Below the pieces are notes generated by a model. That model had not been told where the DNA came from and searched no databases. It saw only the letters and a program-made list of their open reading frames with translations. A program made the translations under genes and the position numbers. From assembly GCF_023631325.1 (NCBI RefSeq), contig NZ_JALQDG010000040.1, positions 186,001-250,000 of the forward strand: a stretch of 64,000 nucleotides of DNA. The letters are read 5' to 3'. Below are positions 17,656 to 27,386 of the stretch, piece by piece; position 1 is the first letter of the stretch, and each line of letters opens with the position of its first letter. Source of the stretch: Caballeronia sp. INDeC2 (GTDB taxonomy: Bacteria > Pseudomonadota > Gammaproteobacteria > Burkholderiales > Burkholderiaceae).

Positions 17656-17869
17656 GATGCACACGCATGCTGATTGAGGGAAGCGTGATGCTAGAGGCCC
17701 GGCGCGTGCGCGACAAATAATATCGGGCGCTATCGATATGCGCGGCGAAGCGCTTTCGCTGCGAGCGATATCGTTATCACGATTTCTCGTTTAGCCGGAC
17801 ACGCGCGCGTTGATAGCATCGTCGGCGTGGGCATCGGTAAAGATGCCTTTTTTCAACGAGGAACCCCGC

Positions 17870-18856
17870 ATGTCCGACCGAAAGAACACGCCCTTCGTCC
17901 CCGCGCGCCGCCGCACGCTTTTCACGCTCGCCGCGCTCGGTGCGGGGCTGTCGGGCGGACTCGCGGGGCGCATCGCGCAAGCTGCCGATGCGCCGAAGAC
18001 CCTGCGCATCGGCTATCAGAAGTACGGCAACTTCGTGGTGCTCAAGGCGCGCGGCTCGCTCGATAAGCGCCTCGCCGCGCAGGGCGTCACCGTGCAATGG
18101 CTCGAATTTCCCGCCGGGCCGCAACTGCTCGAAGGGCTCAACGCGGGCGCGGTGGATATCGGCACGGTCGGCGAAACGCCTCCGATCTTCGCGCAGGCTG
18201 CGGGCGTCGACTTCGTCTATATCGGGCACGAGCCGCCCGCGCCGCACGCCGAGGCCATCGTCGTGCCGAAGGATTCGAAACTCCAGTCGGTCGCGGAATT
18301 ACGCGGCAAGAAAGTGGCGCTGAACAAGGGATCGAACGTTCATTATCTGCTCGTCGAGGCGCTCAAAAAATCGAATCTGACCTGGGCCGATATCCAGCCC
18401 GTCTATCTCGCGCCCGCCGATGCGCGCGCCGCCTTCGTGCAAGGCAGCATCGACGCATGGGCGATCTGGGACCCGTATCTCGCCGCCGCCGAGAAGCAGG
18501 CGAGCGCCCGTCAGCTCACCGACGCGAGCGGGCTCGTGCGCAACGTGCAGTATTACCTCGCGACGCGCAAGATCGCGACCGCGCAGCCGCAACTCGTGCA
18601 TGTGGTGCTCGAAGAACTGGATCAGGTCGATCGCTGGGCGCGCGAGAACGTGCCCGCCGTGGCTGCGCAACTGTCGCCGCTCGTCGGGCTGGATACGGAC
18701 ATCCTCGAAACCGCGCTCAGGCGCACGTCGTACGGCGTGCAGGCGATCGATCCGGCCACGCTCGCTTATCAGCAGCAGATTGCCGATACCTTCACCGGCC
18801 TCAAGCTGATTCCGAAGAAGCTCGACGTGACCGAGGCGCGCTGGAACGTCGCCTGA
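17870..18856 (+). CDS. ssuA: SsuA, aliphatic sulfonate ABC transporter binding protein
   Basis: 328 residues from the ATG at 17870. The signal peptide (RRRTLFTLAALGAGLSGGLA) has a twin-arginine look (RRR followed by TLFTL). The mature part follows SsuA: LRIGYQKYGNFVVLKA, GPQLLEGLNAGAVDIGTVGE, APPIFAQ-like pocket region and AWAIWDPYLAAAE. It delivers alkanesulfonates to SsuBC as a sulfur source. It heads the order ssuA-ssuD-ssuC-ssuB; 158 bp separate it from ssuD. Confidence 0.92.
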   Translation: MSDRKNTPFVPARRRTLFTLAALGAGLSGGLAGRIAQAADAPKTLRIGYQKYGNFVVLKARGSLDKRLAAQGVTVQWLEFPAGPQLLEGLNAGAVDIGTVGETPPIFAQAAGVDFVYIGHEPPAPHAEAIVVPKDSKLQSVAELRGKKVALNKGSNVHYLLVEALKKSNLTWADIQPVYLAPADARAAFVQGSIDAWAIWDPYLAAAEKQASARQLTDASGLVRNVQYYLATRKIATAQPQLVHVVLEELDQVDRWARENVPAVAAQLSPLVGLDTDILETALRRTSYGVQAIDPATLAYQQQIADTFTGLKLIPKKLDVTEARWNVA

Positions 18857-19014
18857 CCGCGTTCCCGGCGTTAGCACGAACACGCATATCCTTCGCGCGA
18901 ATCGTTGGTTCGGCTGCACCCTACATGTCGTTAGACTCGTCGGAGCGCCGCTGCCACGACGCGCGCGTACGCACTCAATTCAACACACGACGAACAGACG
19001 AGGCAGATTCCGCG

Positions 19015-20163
19015 ATGAATGTTTTCTGGTTCATTCCCACTCACGGTGACAGTCGTTATCTCGGCACGTCGCAAGGCGCGCGCGCCGCGAATTACGACTA
19101 CTTCCGCCAGATCGCGGTGGCCGCCGATACGCTCGGCTACGAAGGCGTGCTCCTGCCCACCGGCCGTTCCTGCGAAGACGCATGGGTGGTTGCGTCGAGC
19201 CTCATTCCCGCGACCACGCGCCTCAAGTTTCTCGTCGCGATCCGTCCGGGCCTGAGCTCGCCGGGACTGTCGGCGCGCATGGCATCGACATTCGACCGGC
19301 TTTCGAACGGGCGTCTGCTCATCAACGTCGTGACGGGCGGCGATCCGAACGAGCTCGCGGGCGACGGCGTCTTTCACGATCACGACACGCGCTACGAAAT
19401 CACCGACGAATTCCTCACCATCTGGCGCGGCCTGCTCGAACAGTCGCACGATAACGGCAGCTTCGATTTTGACGGCAAGCATCTGCAATCCCAGGGCGGC
19501 AAGGTGCTGTATCCGCCGGTGCAGAAGCAGCATCCGCCGCTGTGGTTCGGCGGCTCGTCGGCGGCGGCGCATGACATCGCGGCGAAGCACATCGATACGT
19601 ATCTGACATGGGGCGAGCCGCCCGAGGATGTCGAGAAGAAACTGGCCGACATCCGCCGCCGCGCCGCCGACGAAGGCCGCACGATCAAGTTCGGCATTCG
19701 CCTGCACGTGATCGTGCGCGAGACCGAGCAGGAAGCATGGGCGGACGCGGACAAGCTCATCAGCAAGCTCGACGACGACACCATTCGCCGCGCGCAGGCG
19801 CAGTTCGCGAAGATGGATTCCGAAGGCCAGCGCCGCATGGCCGCGTTGCACGGCGGCAGGCGCGACAAGCTCGAGGTGTATCCGCATCTGTGGGCGGGCG
19901 TCGGGCTCGTGCGCGGCGGCGCGGGCACGGCGCTCGTCGGCAATCCGGAGCAGGTGGCGGGCCTCATGAAGCAGTATGCGGAACTCGGCATCGACACGTT
20001 CATTTTGTCGGGCTATCCGCATCTGGAAGAGTCGTATCGTTTCGCCGAACTGGTGTTTCCGCTGCTGCCGCGTCAGCAGCGCGAACGAGCGAACGGGCCG
20101 TTGTCGGGGCCGTTCGGCGAAGTGATCGGCACCTCGGAGTTGCCGAAGGTATCGGCATCATGA
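19015..20163 (+). CDS. ssuD: SsuD, FMNH2-dependent alkanesulfonate monooxygenase
   Basis: 382 residues, essentially the length of the Escherichia coli enzyme (381). Family features: MNVFWFIPTHGDSRYLGT at the N-terminus, RPGLSSPGLSARMASTFDRL, the GGDPNELAGDG loop and WFGGSSAAAHDIAAKH. It belongs to the bacterial luciferase-like superfamily and releases sulfite from alkanesulfonates using FMNH2 and oxygen. The flavin reductase is not encoded here. Its stop overlaps the ssuC start (ATGA at 20160). Confidence 0.95.
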   Translation: MNVFWFIPTHGDSRYLGTSQGARAANYDYFRQIAVAADTLGYEGVLLPTGRSCEDAWVVASSLIPATTRLKFLVAIRPGLSSPGLSARMASTFDRLSNGRLLINVVTGGDPNELAGDGVFHDHDTRYEITDEFLTIWRGLLEQSHDNGSFDFDGKHLQSQGGKVLYPPVQKQHPPLWFGGSSAAAHDIAAKHIDTYLTWGEPPEDVEKKLADIRRRAADEGRTIKFGIRLHVIVRETEQEAWADADKLISKLDDDTIRRAQAQFAKMDSEGQRRMAALHGGRRDKLEVYPHLWAGVGLVRGGAGTALVGNPEQVAGLMKQYAELGIDTFILSGYPHLEESYRFAELVFPLLPRQQRERANGPLSGPFGEVIGTSELPKVSAS

Positions 20164-20936
20164 AGCTGAATTCCGTCGCAGGCCGAGCGTTACCCTGGCT
20201 CGTGCCGGTGCTGATCCTGATCGCATGGGAAAGCGCCGCGCGCACGGGCGGGCTGTCATCGCGCGTGCTGCCCGAACCGCTTGCAGTGGTGAAGGCGGCG
20301 TGGTCGCTGATCGAGTCCGGCGATCTGTGGGCCAACGTCAAGGTCAGCGCGGGCCGCGCGCTCGCGGGCTTCGCGATGGGCGGCGGCATCGGCTTCGTGC
20401 TCGGCCTGGCGACGGGCCTCTTCAAGCCCGCCGAAGTCGCGCTCGATTCGACCGTGCAGATGATCCGCAACATCCCCGCGCTCGCGATGATTCCGCTCCT
20501 GATCCTGTGGTTCGGCATCGGCGAGGAAGCGAAACTCGTGCTGGTCGCGCTGGGCGTGTTTTTCCCGGTCTACGTGAACACGTATCACGGCATTCGCTCG
20601 GTCGATCGCGATCTGATCGAGATGGCGAAGAGCTACGGATTGTCCGGCTTCGCGCTGTATCGGCATGTGATCTTGCCGGGCGCGTTGCCGTCGATTCTCG
20701 TCGGCGTGCGCTTCGCATTCGGCCTGATGTGGGTGATGCTGATCGTCGCCGAAACGATCTCCGCGCAATCGGGCATCGGCTACATGACGATGAACGCCCG
20801 CGAATTCCTGCAAACCGATATCGTGGTGGTCGGCATTCTGCTCTATGCGCTGCTCGGCAAACTCGCCGACATGGCCGCGCGCGCGATCGAACGCGCGACG
20901 CTGCGCTGGCATCCGGCCTATCAAACGAAGGCGTAA
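20160..20936 (+). CDS. ssuC: SsuC, sulfonate ABC transporter permease
   Basis: 258 residues with about six membrane segments. The binding-protein-dependent permease signature EAA loop is present (EMAKSYGLSGFALYRHVILP). The start overlaps the ssuD stop as ATGA, indicating translational coupling. Together with SsuB it forms the import channel for SsuA-bound sulfonates. Confidence 0.93.
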   Translation: MKLNSVAGRALPWLVPVLILIAWESAARTGGLSSRVLPEPLAVVKAAWSLIESGDLWANVKVSAGRALAGFAMGGGIGFVLGLATGLFKPAEVALDSTVQMIRNIPALAMIPLLILWFGIGEEAKLVLVALGVFFPVYVNTYHGIRSVDRDLIEMAKSYGLSGFALYRHVILPGALPSILVGVRFAFGLMWVMLIVAETISAQSGIGYMTMNAREFLQTDIVVVGILLYALLGKLADMAARAIERATLRWHPAYQTKA

Positions 20937-20938
20937 TC

Positions 20939-21736
20939 ATGAATCTGATCGATGTCGACACGCTGGCGCCCGCGTTCAGGCGCGTCGAAACGCAAACGCA
21001 TGCGCGCGCGCCGATCGCGGGGCGCGATCTCGCCGTCTCGCTGCGCGGCGTGGAGAAGCGCTTCGGCGAGCGCAAGGTGCTGGATCAACTGGATTTCTCG
21101 ATAGAGCGCGGCAGCTTCGTATCGATCGTCGGACGAAGCGGCTGCGGCAAGTCCACCTTGCTGCGGCTCATCGCCGGTCTGGATCAGGCGACGGCCGGCG
21201 TCGTGCAGCGCAACGCGCCGGCGAAGGCAAGCGAGTTGCAAGTGCGCATCATGTTCCAGGACGCGCGTCTCTTGCCGTGGAAAAGCGTGCTCGACAACGT
21301 AATGATCGGCTTGCCGCGCGGCAAGCGCGACGACGCCCGCGCGACGCTCGCCGAAGTGGGCCTCGCCGAGCGCGAGAAAGACTGGCCGTCGCGACTGTCG
21401 GGCGGGCAGCGTCAGCGTGTGGCGCTCGCGCGTGCGCTGGTGCATCGGCCCGATCTGTTGTTGCTCGATGAACCACTGGGCGCGCTCGATGCGTTGACGC
21501 GCATCGAGATGCATGGGCTCATCGAGCGGCTGTGGCGCGAGCACAAGTTCACTGCGCTGCTCGTCACGCACGACGTGCAGGAAGCGGTGTCGCTCGGCGA
21601 TCGCATCGTGCTGATCGATGCGGGGCGCATCACGCTCGATACCGCCGTGCCGTTGCAAAGGCCGCGCACGCGCACCGCGCCGGGCTTCGCGGAACTCGAA
21701 GAGCAAGTGCTTTCGCGTGTGCTTCAACGTAGCTGA
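20939..21736 (+). CDS. ssuB: SsuB, sulfonate ABC transporter ATPase
   Basis: 265 residues. Walker A GRSGCGKST, Q-loop region IMFQDARLLPW, signature LSGGQRQRVALARAL, Walker B LLLLDEPLGALDALT and the switch His in LLVTHDVQEAV are all intact. It starts 2 bp after the ssuC stop. The order A-D-C-B is typical of beta-proteobacteria; the extra 30 residues before the ATPase core (APAFRRVETQTHARA) are typical of this group. Confidence 0.94.
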   Translation: MNLIDVDTLAPAFRRVETQTHARAPIAGRDLAVSLRGVEKRFGERKVLDQLDFSIERGSFVSIVGRSGCGKSTLLRLIAGLDQATAGVVQRNAPAKASELQVRIMFQDARLLPWKSVLDNVMIGLPRGKRDDARATLAEVGLAEREKDWPSRLSGGQRQRVALARALVHRPDLLLLDEPLGALDALTRIEMHGLIERLWREHKFTALLVTHDVQEAVSLGDRIVLIDAGRITLDTAVPLQRPRTRTAPGFAELEEQVLSRVLQRS

Positions 21737-21766
21737 CTGTGCGGTGCGCGCTATGCGCGAGCCGCG

Positions 21767-22240
21767 CTATGCGTCGAGCGGCACCGCGCTCACGCACTTC
21801 AATTCGTCGAGACATACGCTCGACTTCACGCCGCTCACGCCGGGAATGCGCATCAGCGTATCGAGCAGAAACGCCGACAGTCCCTTCAGATCCCGCGCGA
21901 CCACCTTCAGCATGTAATCTATATCGCCTGTCACGGCGAAACATTCCTGTATCTCCGCGAGCTTGCCCACGACGCTCTTGAACTTCGCCAGGTCGCGCAC
22001 GTGGCCGCGTTCCATCGTCACCTGAATGAAGGCCACGACGCCGAAGCCGAGCGCTTGCGCATCGAGCCGCGTCTCGTAGCCCTTGATCACGCCCATCTCC
22101 TCGAGCCTTCGATGACGCCGCAGCGTTTGCGCGGGCGACAGATTGATCGCTTCCGCCAGCTCCAGATTGGAGATGCGTCCGCGCGACTGCATAATGCCGA
22201 GCAAACGCATGTCGATACGATCGATCTCGATAGTCTGCAA
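21767..22240 (-). CDS. Lrp/AsnC-family transcriptional regulator
   Basis: 157 residues. N-terminal helix-turn-helix (IDMRLLGIMQSRGRISNLEL, LSPAQTLRRHRRLEE) followed by the RAM/AsnC ligand domain (VAFIQVTMERG, CFAVTGDIDYMLKVVARDL, LMRIPGVSGVKS). Such proteins sense amino acids. It is divergent from the amino-acid permease gene across 155 bp, so it probably controls that gene and itself. Confidence 0.9.
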   Translation of the reverse strand: MQTIEIDRIDMRLLGIMQSRGRISNLELAEAINLSPAQTLRRHRRLEEMGVIKGYETRLDAQALGFGVVAFIQVTMERGHVRDLAKFKSVVGKLAEIQECFAVTGDIDYMLKVVARDLKGLSAFLLDTLMRIPGVSGVKSSVCLDELKCVSAVPLDA

Positions 22241-22395
22241 TTTTCTTTCTCCAATGACCCCGGCAATGAAATTAGAAAGCGGAAACTAGCGTTTATCTGC
22301 GCATCGTAGGAAATCATATTGCGCCTCAACAAATTTACACTGATTCCCCTAAATCGAGCGGGGACGTCCACCGCAACATAGAAGGAGAGAGAAAC

Positions 22396-23769
22396 GTGGC
22401 ACATGAGGGACACAGCACGCTCAAGCGCGGCCTGAAGAACCGTCACATTCAGCTGATCGCGCTCGGCGGCGCGATCGGGACGGGCCTCTTTCTCGGCATT
22501 GCGCAGACGATCAAATCGGCGGGGCCGTCGGTGTTGCTCGGCTATGCGATCGCAGGCATCGTCGCATTCTTCATCATGCGTCAGTTGGGCGAGATGGTCG
22601 TCGACGAGCCGGTCGCAGGTTCGTTCAGCCACTTCGCGGACAAGTATTGCGGGCGATACGCGGGCTTTCTATCGGGCTGGAATTACTGGGTGCTCTACAT
22701 ACTCGTGTCGATGGCCGAGCTGTCGGCGGTCGGCATCTACGTGCAGTACTGGTGGCCCGGCATTCCGACGTGGGTCTCCGCGCTCGTGTGCTTCTGCGTG
22801 ATCAACGCGATCAACCTCACGAGCGTGAAGTCGTATGGCGAGCTGGAGTTCTGGTTCGCGATCGTGAAGGTGGTCGCGATCGTCGGCATGATCGGCTTCG
22901 GCGGCTGGCTGCTGTTCTCGGGCAGCGCCGGACCGGAAGCGAGCATCACGAACCTGTGGCGACATGGCGGCTTCTTCCCGAACGGCGTCTCGGGACTCGT
23001 GATGGCGATGGCCGTCATCATGTTCTCGTTCGGCGGATTGGAGCTCGTCGGCATCACGGCGGCCGAAGCGGATGATCCGTCGCACACGATTCCGCGCGCG
23101 ACCAATCAGGTGATCTATCGCATTCTGATTTTCTACGTGGGCGCGCTCGGCGTGCTGCTTTCGCTGTATCCGTGGCAGAAGGTGGTGACCGGCGGCAGCC
23201 CGTTCGTGTTGATCTTCCACGCGATGAACAGCAACTTCGTCGCGCACGTGCTCAATGCGGTGGTGCTCACGGCGGCGCTTTCCGTCTATAACAGCGGCGT
23301 CTACTGCAACAGCCGCATGCTCTACGGTCTCGCGCAGCAAGGCAACGCGCCGCGCGCGCTGCTCAAGGTCAACAAGCGCGGCATTCCGCTGATCGCGCTC
23401 GGCGTGTCCGCGATCGCAACGGCCGCGTGCGTGCTTATCAACTATTTGATGCCGGGAAAGGCGTTCGAGTTGCTGATGGGACTGGTCGTCTCGGCGCTCA
23501 TCATCAACTGGGCGATGATCAGTCTCATCCATCTGCAATTCCGTCGCGCGAAGGCACGTGCGGGTGAGACGACCGTGTTCAAGAGCCTTGGCTATCCGCT
23601 CACCAACTATCTGTGCCTTGCGTTCCTCGGCGGGATTCTCGTGGTGATGTGCATGATTCCGGAGTTGCGGATTTCGGTGTATCTGATTCCGGTTTGGCTC
23701 GTCGTGCTGGGCGTGGGGTATGCCGTTCGCAACCGGCGGCGTGCGAGTGGGGCGTTGTCGGGGGTATGA
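22396..23769 (+). CDS. Amino-acid permease, APC superfamily (AroP/ProY-like)
   Basis: 457 residues with about 12 membrane helices, GTG start at 22396 preceded by GAAGGAGAG. The family opening is clear: LKRGLKNRHIQLIALGGAIG followed by TGLFLG, and the second-helix motif GEMVVDEPVAGSFSHFA. VNAINLTSVKSYGELEFWFA-type and SFGGLELVGITAAEA segments match the amino-acid transporter family that includes AroP, PheP, ProY and CycA. Proton-driven uptake of an amino acid is expected; the substrate cannot be fixed from sequence. Regulation by the divergent Lrp protein is likely. Confidence 0.9.
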   Translation: MAHEGHSTLKRGLKNRHIQLIALGGAIGTGLFLGIAQTIKSAGPSVLLGYAIAGIVAFFIMRQLGEMVVDEPVAGSFSHFADKYCGRYAGFLSGWNYWVLYILVSMAELSAVGIYVQYWWPGIPTWVSALVCFCVINAINLTSVKSYGELEFWFAIVKVVAIVGMIGFGGWLLFSGSAGPEASITNLWRHGGFFPNGVSGLVMAMAVIMFSFGGLELVGITAAEADDPSHTIPRATNQVIYRILIFYVGALGVLLSLYPWQKVVTGGSPFVLIFHAMNSNFVAHVLNAVVLTAALSVYNSGVYCNSRMLYGLAQQGNAPRALLKVNKRGIPLIALGVSAIATAACVLINYLMPGKAFELLMGLVVSALIINWAMISLIHLQFRRAKARAGETTVFKSLGYPLTNYLCLAFLGGILVVMCMIPELRISVYLIPVWLVVLGVGYAVRNRRRASGALSGV

Positions 23770-24214
23770 GGGGGCGTTAGCGTTCTTCCAAGTGCATGCA
23801 GTGCCCGCAAGCGGCGTGATGCCGCGAGCGGTCGCCGTCGGGTTTAGCTTAGTCGAATACGGACTGGGCTTGCATCGGAAAGGAATGGAGACGCATCGCT
23901 TGGGTTTTTGCGGGTGACGGCGTGCCTTCTGCTATGGAGATTTCATCTCCGTTAAGCCCGAAGCGCCAATTCATTTCATGGTGGCTACGCTGGCAGCGCA
24001 TTGGGTGAACTGTCCGGCGCCGAATTGGTTCGCAGAGTTGAATCGGTAACGGTGGCGACGAGGCAGCGTTTTGAATCGTCGCGCATATGGCACGCGGACT
24101 TCGGGGCGACGCATGCGCGATCTGCCTGCGAACAGACCTGGCCCTCGCCCCTCATTCTCACCTCATTCTGCGCCAGCACACTGCATCCATCGCTCATGGA
24201 GGAGGGATGCAGTC
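23770..24214. other. Intergenic region without a recognisable gene
   Basis: 445 bp between the permease and the acyl-CoA ligase. A short inverted repeat GGAGAT-TTC-ATCTCC lies at 23936-23950. The GGAGGAGGG at 24198-24206 is the ribosome site of the next gene. No other signal was recognised. Confidence 0.45.
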
Positions 24215-25771
24215 ATGGAAACCTTTGAAAAAGCGGCCTTTCGGTCCTACGTCGATGTCGTGCTCGATCAGCTCGATGCTCACGCCGATCGCGCGGTGCT
24301 GCGCTATCTCGACGAGGACGTGACGGGCGGCGCGTTGCGCGCGTCGATCTATCGCTATGCGCGGGCGCTCGCGTCGCTCGGCATCTCGCGCGGTGCGTTC
24401 GTCGCGATGTTCGCGCCGAATTGCCCCGATGCGCTCGCCATCCGTTACGCGACGAATCTGCTCGGCGCGGCAACCATGTTCCTGCCCGCGATCGAATCGG
24501 CCGAGCAGCGCGCCGCATTCGTGACCCGCATGCAGCCGACACTACTCGTCGCCTTCGCGGAAACGAAACACCTGGTGCCGGAGCGCGGCAGCGCGCGTCT
24601 CGCTTATGTCGGCACGGGCCCGGCGCGCTTGCGCCTGGATACGCGCGCGCGTGTGCAGCACGATCTGCCCGTGCAGAGCCGCGCGCGGCGCGATGATCTC
24701 GCGGTGGTCGTCTCATCGGGCGGCTCGACCGGCGCGCCAAAAGCGAGCCGCCGCAGCTTCGCGGCCTATTCAACCATGGTGAGCGCGCCGAGCCCCGAAG
24801 ACCGCCGGCAGCTTATCAACGGCGCGCTGGCCTATCTGTCGCAAGTGCTCGTCGACACTACCTTGGTGGGCGGCGGCACCGTGGTGCTGAAGCCGTCCTA
24901 CGATCCCGCCGACACGCTCGCGACAATCGAGGCCGAACGCATCACCGATGTGCTGCTCGTCGAGCCGCAGCTCTTCGAAACGATGGATCACCCGGACGTC
25001 GATCGGCGCAATCTGTCGTCGCTGCGCACGATCGCGCACATCGGCGGATCGGCGCCCGCGATTCTGCGGCGGCGCGCGGTCGCGCGGCTCGGTCCCGTGC
25101 TCACGCACATGTACGGCGCGAGCGAGGCGGGGCTCGTGAGCATGCTGACGCCATCGGATTATCTGGCCGATCCTCGCTTGCTGGATGGCGCGGGCCGCAT
25201 CCGGCCGGGCGTCGATGTACGCCTGCGCCGCGCCGATGGAAGCTTCGCCCGCGAGGGACAACACGGCGCGATCGAAGTGCGATCGAGGGCGGTGGCGCAG
25301 GGCTATCACCGGCAGCCGATCGAAGCGGCGCAGAAGTTTCGCGATGGTTGGTGCCTGACGGGCGATATCGGCTTTATCGACGAAAACGTTCATTTGCATG
25401 TGCTCGGACGCGCCGCCGATGTCGCCGAGATCGATGGCGTGGTTATCGGTCCGGCGCGGATCGAAACGCCGTTGTGCGCATTGCCCGATGTTCGCTATGC
25501 GCGCGCGGTGGCATCGGCGGATGTTGCGCGCGGATTTCTGTGGGATGTCGTCGTCGTGCCGTGGGCGGGCAGGCGCATCGATATCGGGCGGTGTTTGCGT
25601 GCGCTTGAGTCGGCGTGTGGCGAGCGCGTGGCGGAGGCCGTGAGGGTGGCCGTCGTGCAACGCGTGCCGCTTACGGAGCAGGGGAAGGCGAATCGGGCGG
25701 CGATCGGGCGGGTGTGTGGGGATGGGGTGAATCGGCGTGTGGGGAAGGAAGACTTTGCATGCAGCGCGTAG
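24215..25771 (+). CDS. AMP-dependent acyl-CoA synthetase/ligase
   Basis: 518 residues starting at the ATG at 24215, 8 bp after GGAGGAGGG. ANL features: ATP loop VVVSSGGSTGAPKASRRS, A5-like MYGASEAG, LTGDIGFIDE and a C-terminal catalytic Lys region TEQGKANRAAIG. The ATP loop has an extra Gly/Ser compared with SSGTTGxPK but keeps the Lys. It activates a carboxylic acid to an acyl-CoA or acyl-AMP; substrate unknown. The last 40 residues and the 3' end are unusually Gly/Val/Arg-rich. It stands alone. Confidence 0.78.
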   Translation: METFEKAAFRSYVDVVLDQLDAHADRAVLRYLDEDVTGGALRASIYRYARALASLGISRGAFVAMFAPNCPDALAIRYATNLLGAATMFLPAIESAEQRAAFVTRMQPTLLVAFAETKHLVPERGSARLAYVGTGPARLRLDTRARVQHDLPVQSRARRDDLAVVVSSGGSTGAPKASRRSFAAYSTMVSAPSPEDRRQLINGALAYLSQVLVDTTLVGGGTVVLKPSYDPADTLATIEAERITDVLLVEPQLFETMDHPDVDRRNLSSLRTIAHIGGSAPAILRRRAVARLGPVLTHMYGASEAGLVSMLTPSDYLADPRLLDGAGRIRPGVDVRLRRADGSFAREGQHGAIEVRSRAVAQGYHRQPIEAAQKFRDGWCLTGDIGFIDENVHLHVLGRAADVAEIDGVVIGPARIETPLCALPDVRYARAVASADVARGFLWDVVVVPWAGRRIDIGRCLRALESACGERVAEAVRVAVVQRVPLTEQGKANRAAIGRVCGDGVNRRVGKEDFACSA

Positions 25772-25805
25772 CTTTGAGCATGTCAGGCACGTTGGTTAAA
25801 CATTC

Positions 25806-25827
25806 GCTTCGGGCGAAAGCCTGAAGC
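25806..25827. terminator. GNRA-capped hairpin between convergent genes
   Basis: GCTTCGGGC / GCCTGAAGC pairs over 9 positions (one G-U) around a GAAA loop, between the ends of the acyl-CoA ligase and benE genes. There is no strong U-run on either side, so it is a weak bidirectional terminator candidate. Confidence 0.5.
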
Positions 25828-25857
25828 GGTCAGCAAGTTTCGTCAAACAACCACGCT

Positions 25858-27063
25858 CTAGCCCTTGCGTCTTGCGCTCCCAAGAACCAAATGCGCGACC
25901 GTCCCAAACACGATCCCCCAAAACGCCGACCCCAACCCGAGAAAACTCATATTAGAAGCCGTAGCAATAAACGTAATGAACGATGCTTCACGATGCGCCT
26001 CATCCTGCACCAACCCGACGACATTGGCCACGATCGCACCGAGCAACGCCAGCCCGGCGAGCACGGCAACAAACGCATTAGGCAGCGCGGCGAACAGCAT
26101 CACGACCGTTCCGGCGAAGCATCCGCCCGCGAGATAGAAGACGCCATTCGCGATCCCGGCGACATAGCGGCGCGCCGGGTCGCGATGCGCATCGGGTCCG
26201 GTGCACAGCGCCGCGGTGATCGCCGCGATGACGATCGTGATGCCGCCCGAGAACGCGACCAGCATCGATGCAACGCTCGTCGTCATGAGGACCGGCCGCG
26301 TCGGCGTGTGATAACCGGACGCTCGCAAGATCGCGAAGCCGGGCAGGAACTGACCCGTCAAACTGACGATGACGAGCGGCACCGCGAGACTCACGATCGA
26401 CTGCCAGGTCCACGTCGGCATCGTGAACACGGGGCGCGTGAGATGAAAGCTCACCGACGAGAAATTCGTCAGCCCGAGTCCCACGGCAAGCGCGACACCC
26501 GACGCCAGAACCAGAATGAGGCAATAGCGCGGCGCCCATCGGCGGAAAACGAGGAAGCTCGCCAGCATGCCGAGCGCGAGCCACGGCGTGACGGCAACCG
26601 ACTTGAACACGCTGGTGCCGAACTGGAACAGAATGCCCGCCATCATCGCGCAGGCAATGCCCTTCGGTATGCGCTCCACGATCCGGTCGAACCATCGCGA
26701 CACGCCCAGCACGAAGATGCACGCCCCCGCGACGATATACGCGCCGATCGCCTCGCTTACCGGCATGCCGGGAAACAGCGTGACCAGCAGTGCCGCGCCG
26801 GGCGCGGACCACGCCGTGATGATCGGCTGCTTCAGCCACCAGCTCAATGTGATGCCCGAGACGGCCGCACCCATCGAAATGGACCAGACCCACGACGCGA
26901 CCACGTCGTTGCCGACATGCGCCGCGTGCGCGGCCTGAAAGAAGATCGCGAGCGGCCCGGCATACGAGATGATGACGGCAAGCAGACCGGCGCTCACCGC
27001 CGCCACGGTCCCGCTTCCCTTCGTTGCAGCCGACATCAAACCGGGTTCCGTGTCGCGCTTCAT
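25858..27063 (-). CDS. benE: BenE, benzoate:H+ symporter
   Basis: 401 residues with about 12 membrane helices, matching BenE (SAGLLAVIISYAGPLAIFFQ near the start, ITAWSAPGAALLVT, FLPGFAILRASGY, GGITIVIAAITAALCTG). It imports benzoate. It is the last gene of the leftward catR-catB-catC-benE set, 17 bp after catC. Confidence 0.9.
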   Translation of the reverse strand: MKRDTEPGLMSAATKGSGTVAAVSAGLLAVIISYAGPLAIFFQAAHAAHVGNDVVASWVWSISMGAAVSGITLSWWLKQPIITAWSAPGAALLVTLFPGMPVSEAIGAYIVAGACIFVLGVSRWFDRIVERIPKGIACAMMAGILFQFGTSVFKSVAVTPWLALGMLASFLVFRRWAPRYCLILVLASGVALAVGLGLTNFSSVSFHLTRPVFTMPTWTWQSIVSLAVPLVIVSLTGQFLPGFAILRASGYHTPTRPVLMTTSVASMLVAFSGGITIVIAAITAALCTGPDAHRDPARRYVAGIANGVFYLAGGCFAGTVVMLFAALPNAFVAVLAGLALLGAIVANVVGLVQDEAHREASFITFIATASNMSFLGLGSAFWGIVFGTVAHLVLGSARRKG

Positions 27064-27080
27064 GCGTTCCTTTCGCCGTT

Positions 27081-27359
27081 TCAGCGGATGGACGAAGGAT
27101 GACGCGCGAGCGCAGTCACCTTCATCGTCATATAGGGAAACAAGGGCAGGCCCGAAAGGATGGTGTGCAGTTCATCGTGCGAATCCACATCGAACACGCT
27201 GTAGTTCGCATACTCGCCGACCACGCGATGAAGCTGCTGCCATTTGCCTTGCCGTTGCAGTTCCTGAGAGTATTCTTTCTCGCGCGCCTTGATTTCATCG
27301 GCCTTCGCGGCGGGCATGTCGTGCGGCAAGTGTACGTCCATTCTTACGAGATAAAGCAT
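27081..27359 (-). CDS. catC: CatC, muconolactone delta-isomerase
   Basis: 92 residues, the usual size of this decameric enzyme. Family residues are visible: MLYLVRMDVHLPHDMP, KAREKEYSQELQRQGKWQQL, YSVFDVDSHDELH and LPLFPYM. It converts muconolactone to 3-oxoadipate enol-lactone, the third step after catechol. It lies between catB (27 bp) and benE (17 bp) in one leftward unit. Confidence 0.95.
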   Translation of the reverse strand: MLYLVRMDVHLPHDMPAAKADEIKAREKEYSQELQRQGKWQQLHRVVGEYANYSVFDVDSHDELHTILSGLPLFPYMTMKVTALARHPSSIR

Positions 27360-27386
27360 GTCGTCCTCGATCGGGTGTCGATTGTA

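Noticed and set aside
18097..19014. Apparent N-terminal extension that would fuse an ssuA-overlapping frame to ssuD
   Set aside because: The frame through ssuA is out of phase with the real binding protein; ssuD starts at 19015 with the family N-terminus.
23770..24214. Short open frames in the gap before the acyl-CoA ligase
   Set aside because: No ribosome site or family pattern; frames on both strands look random.
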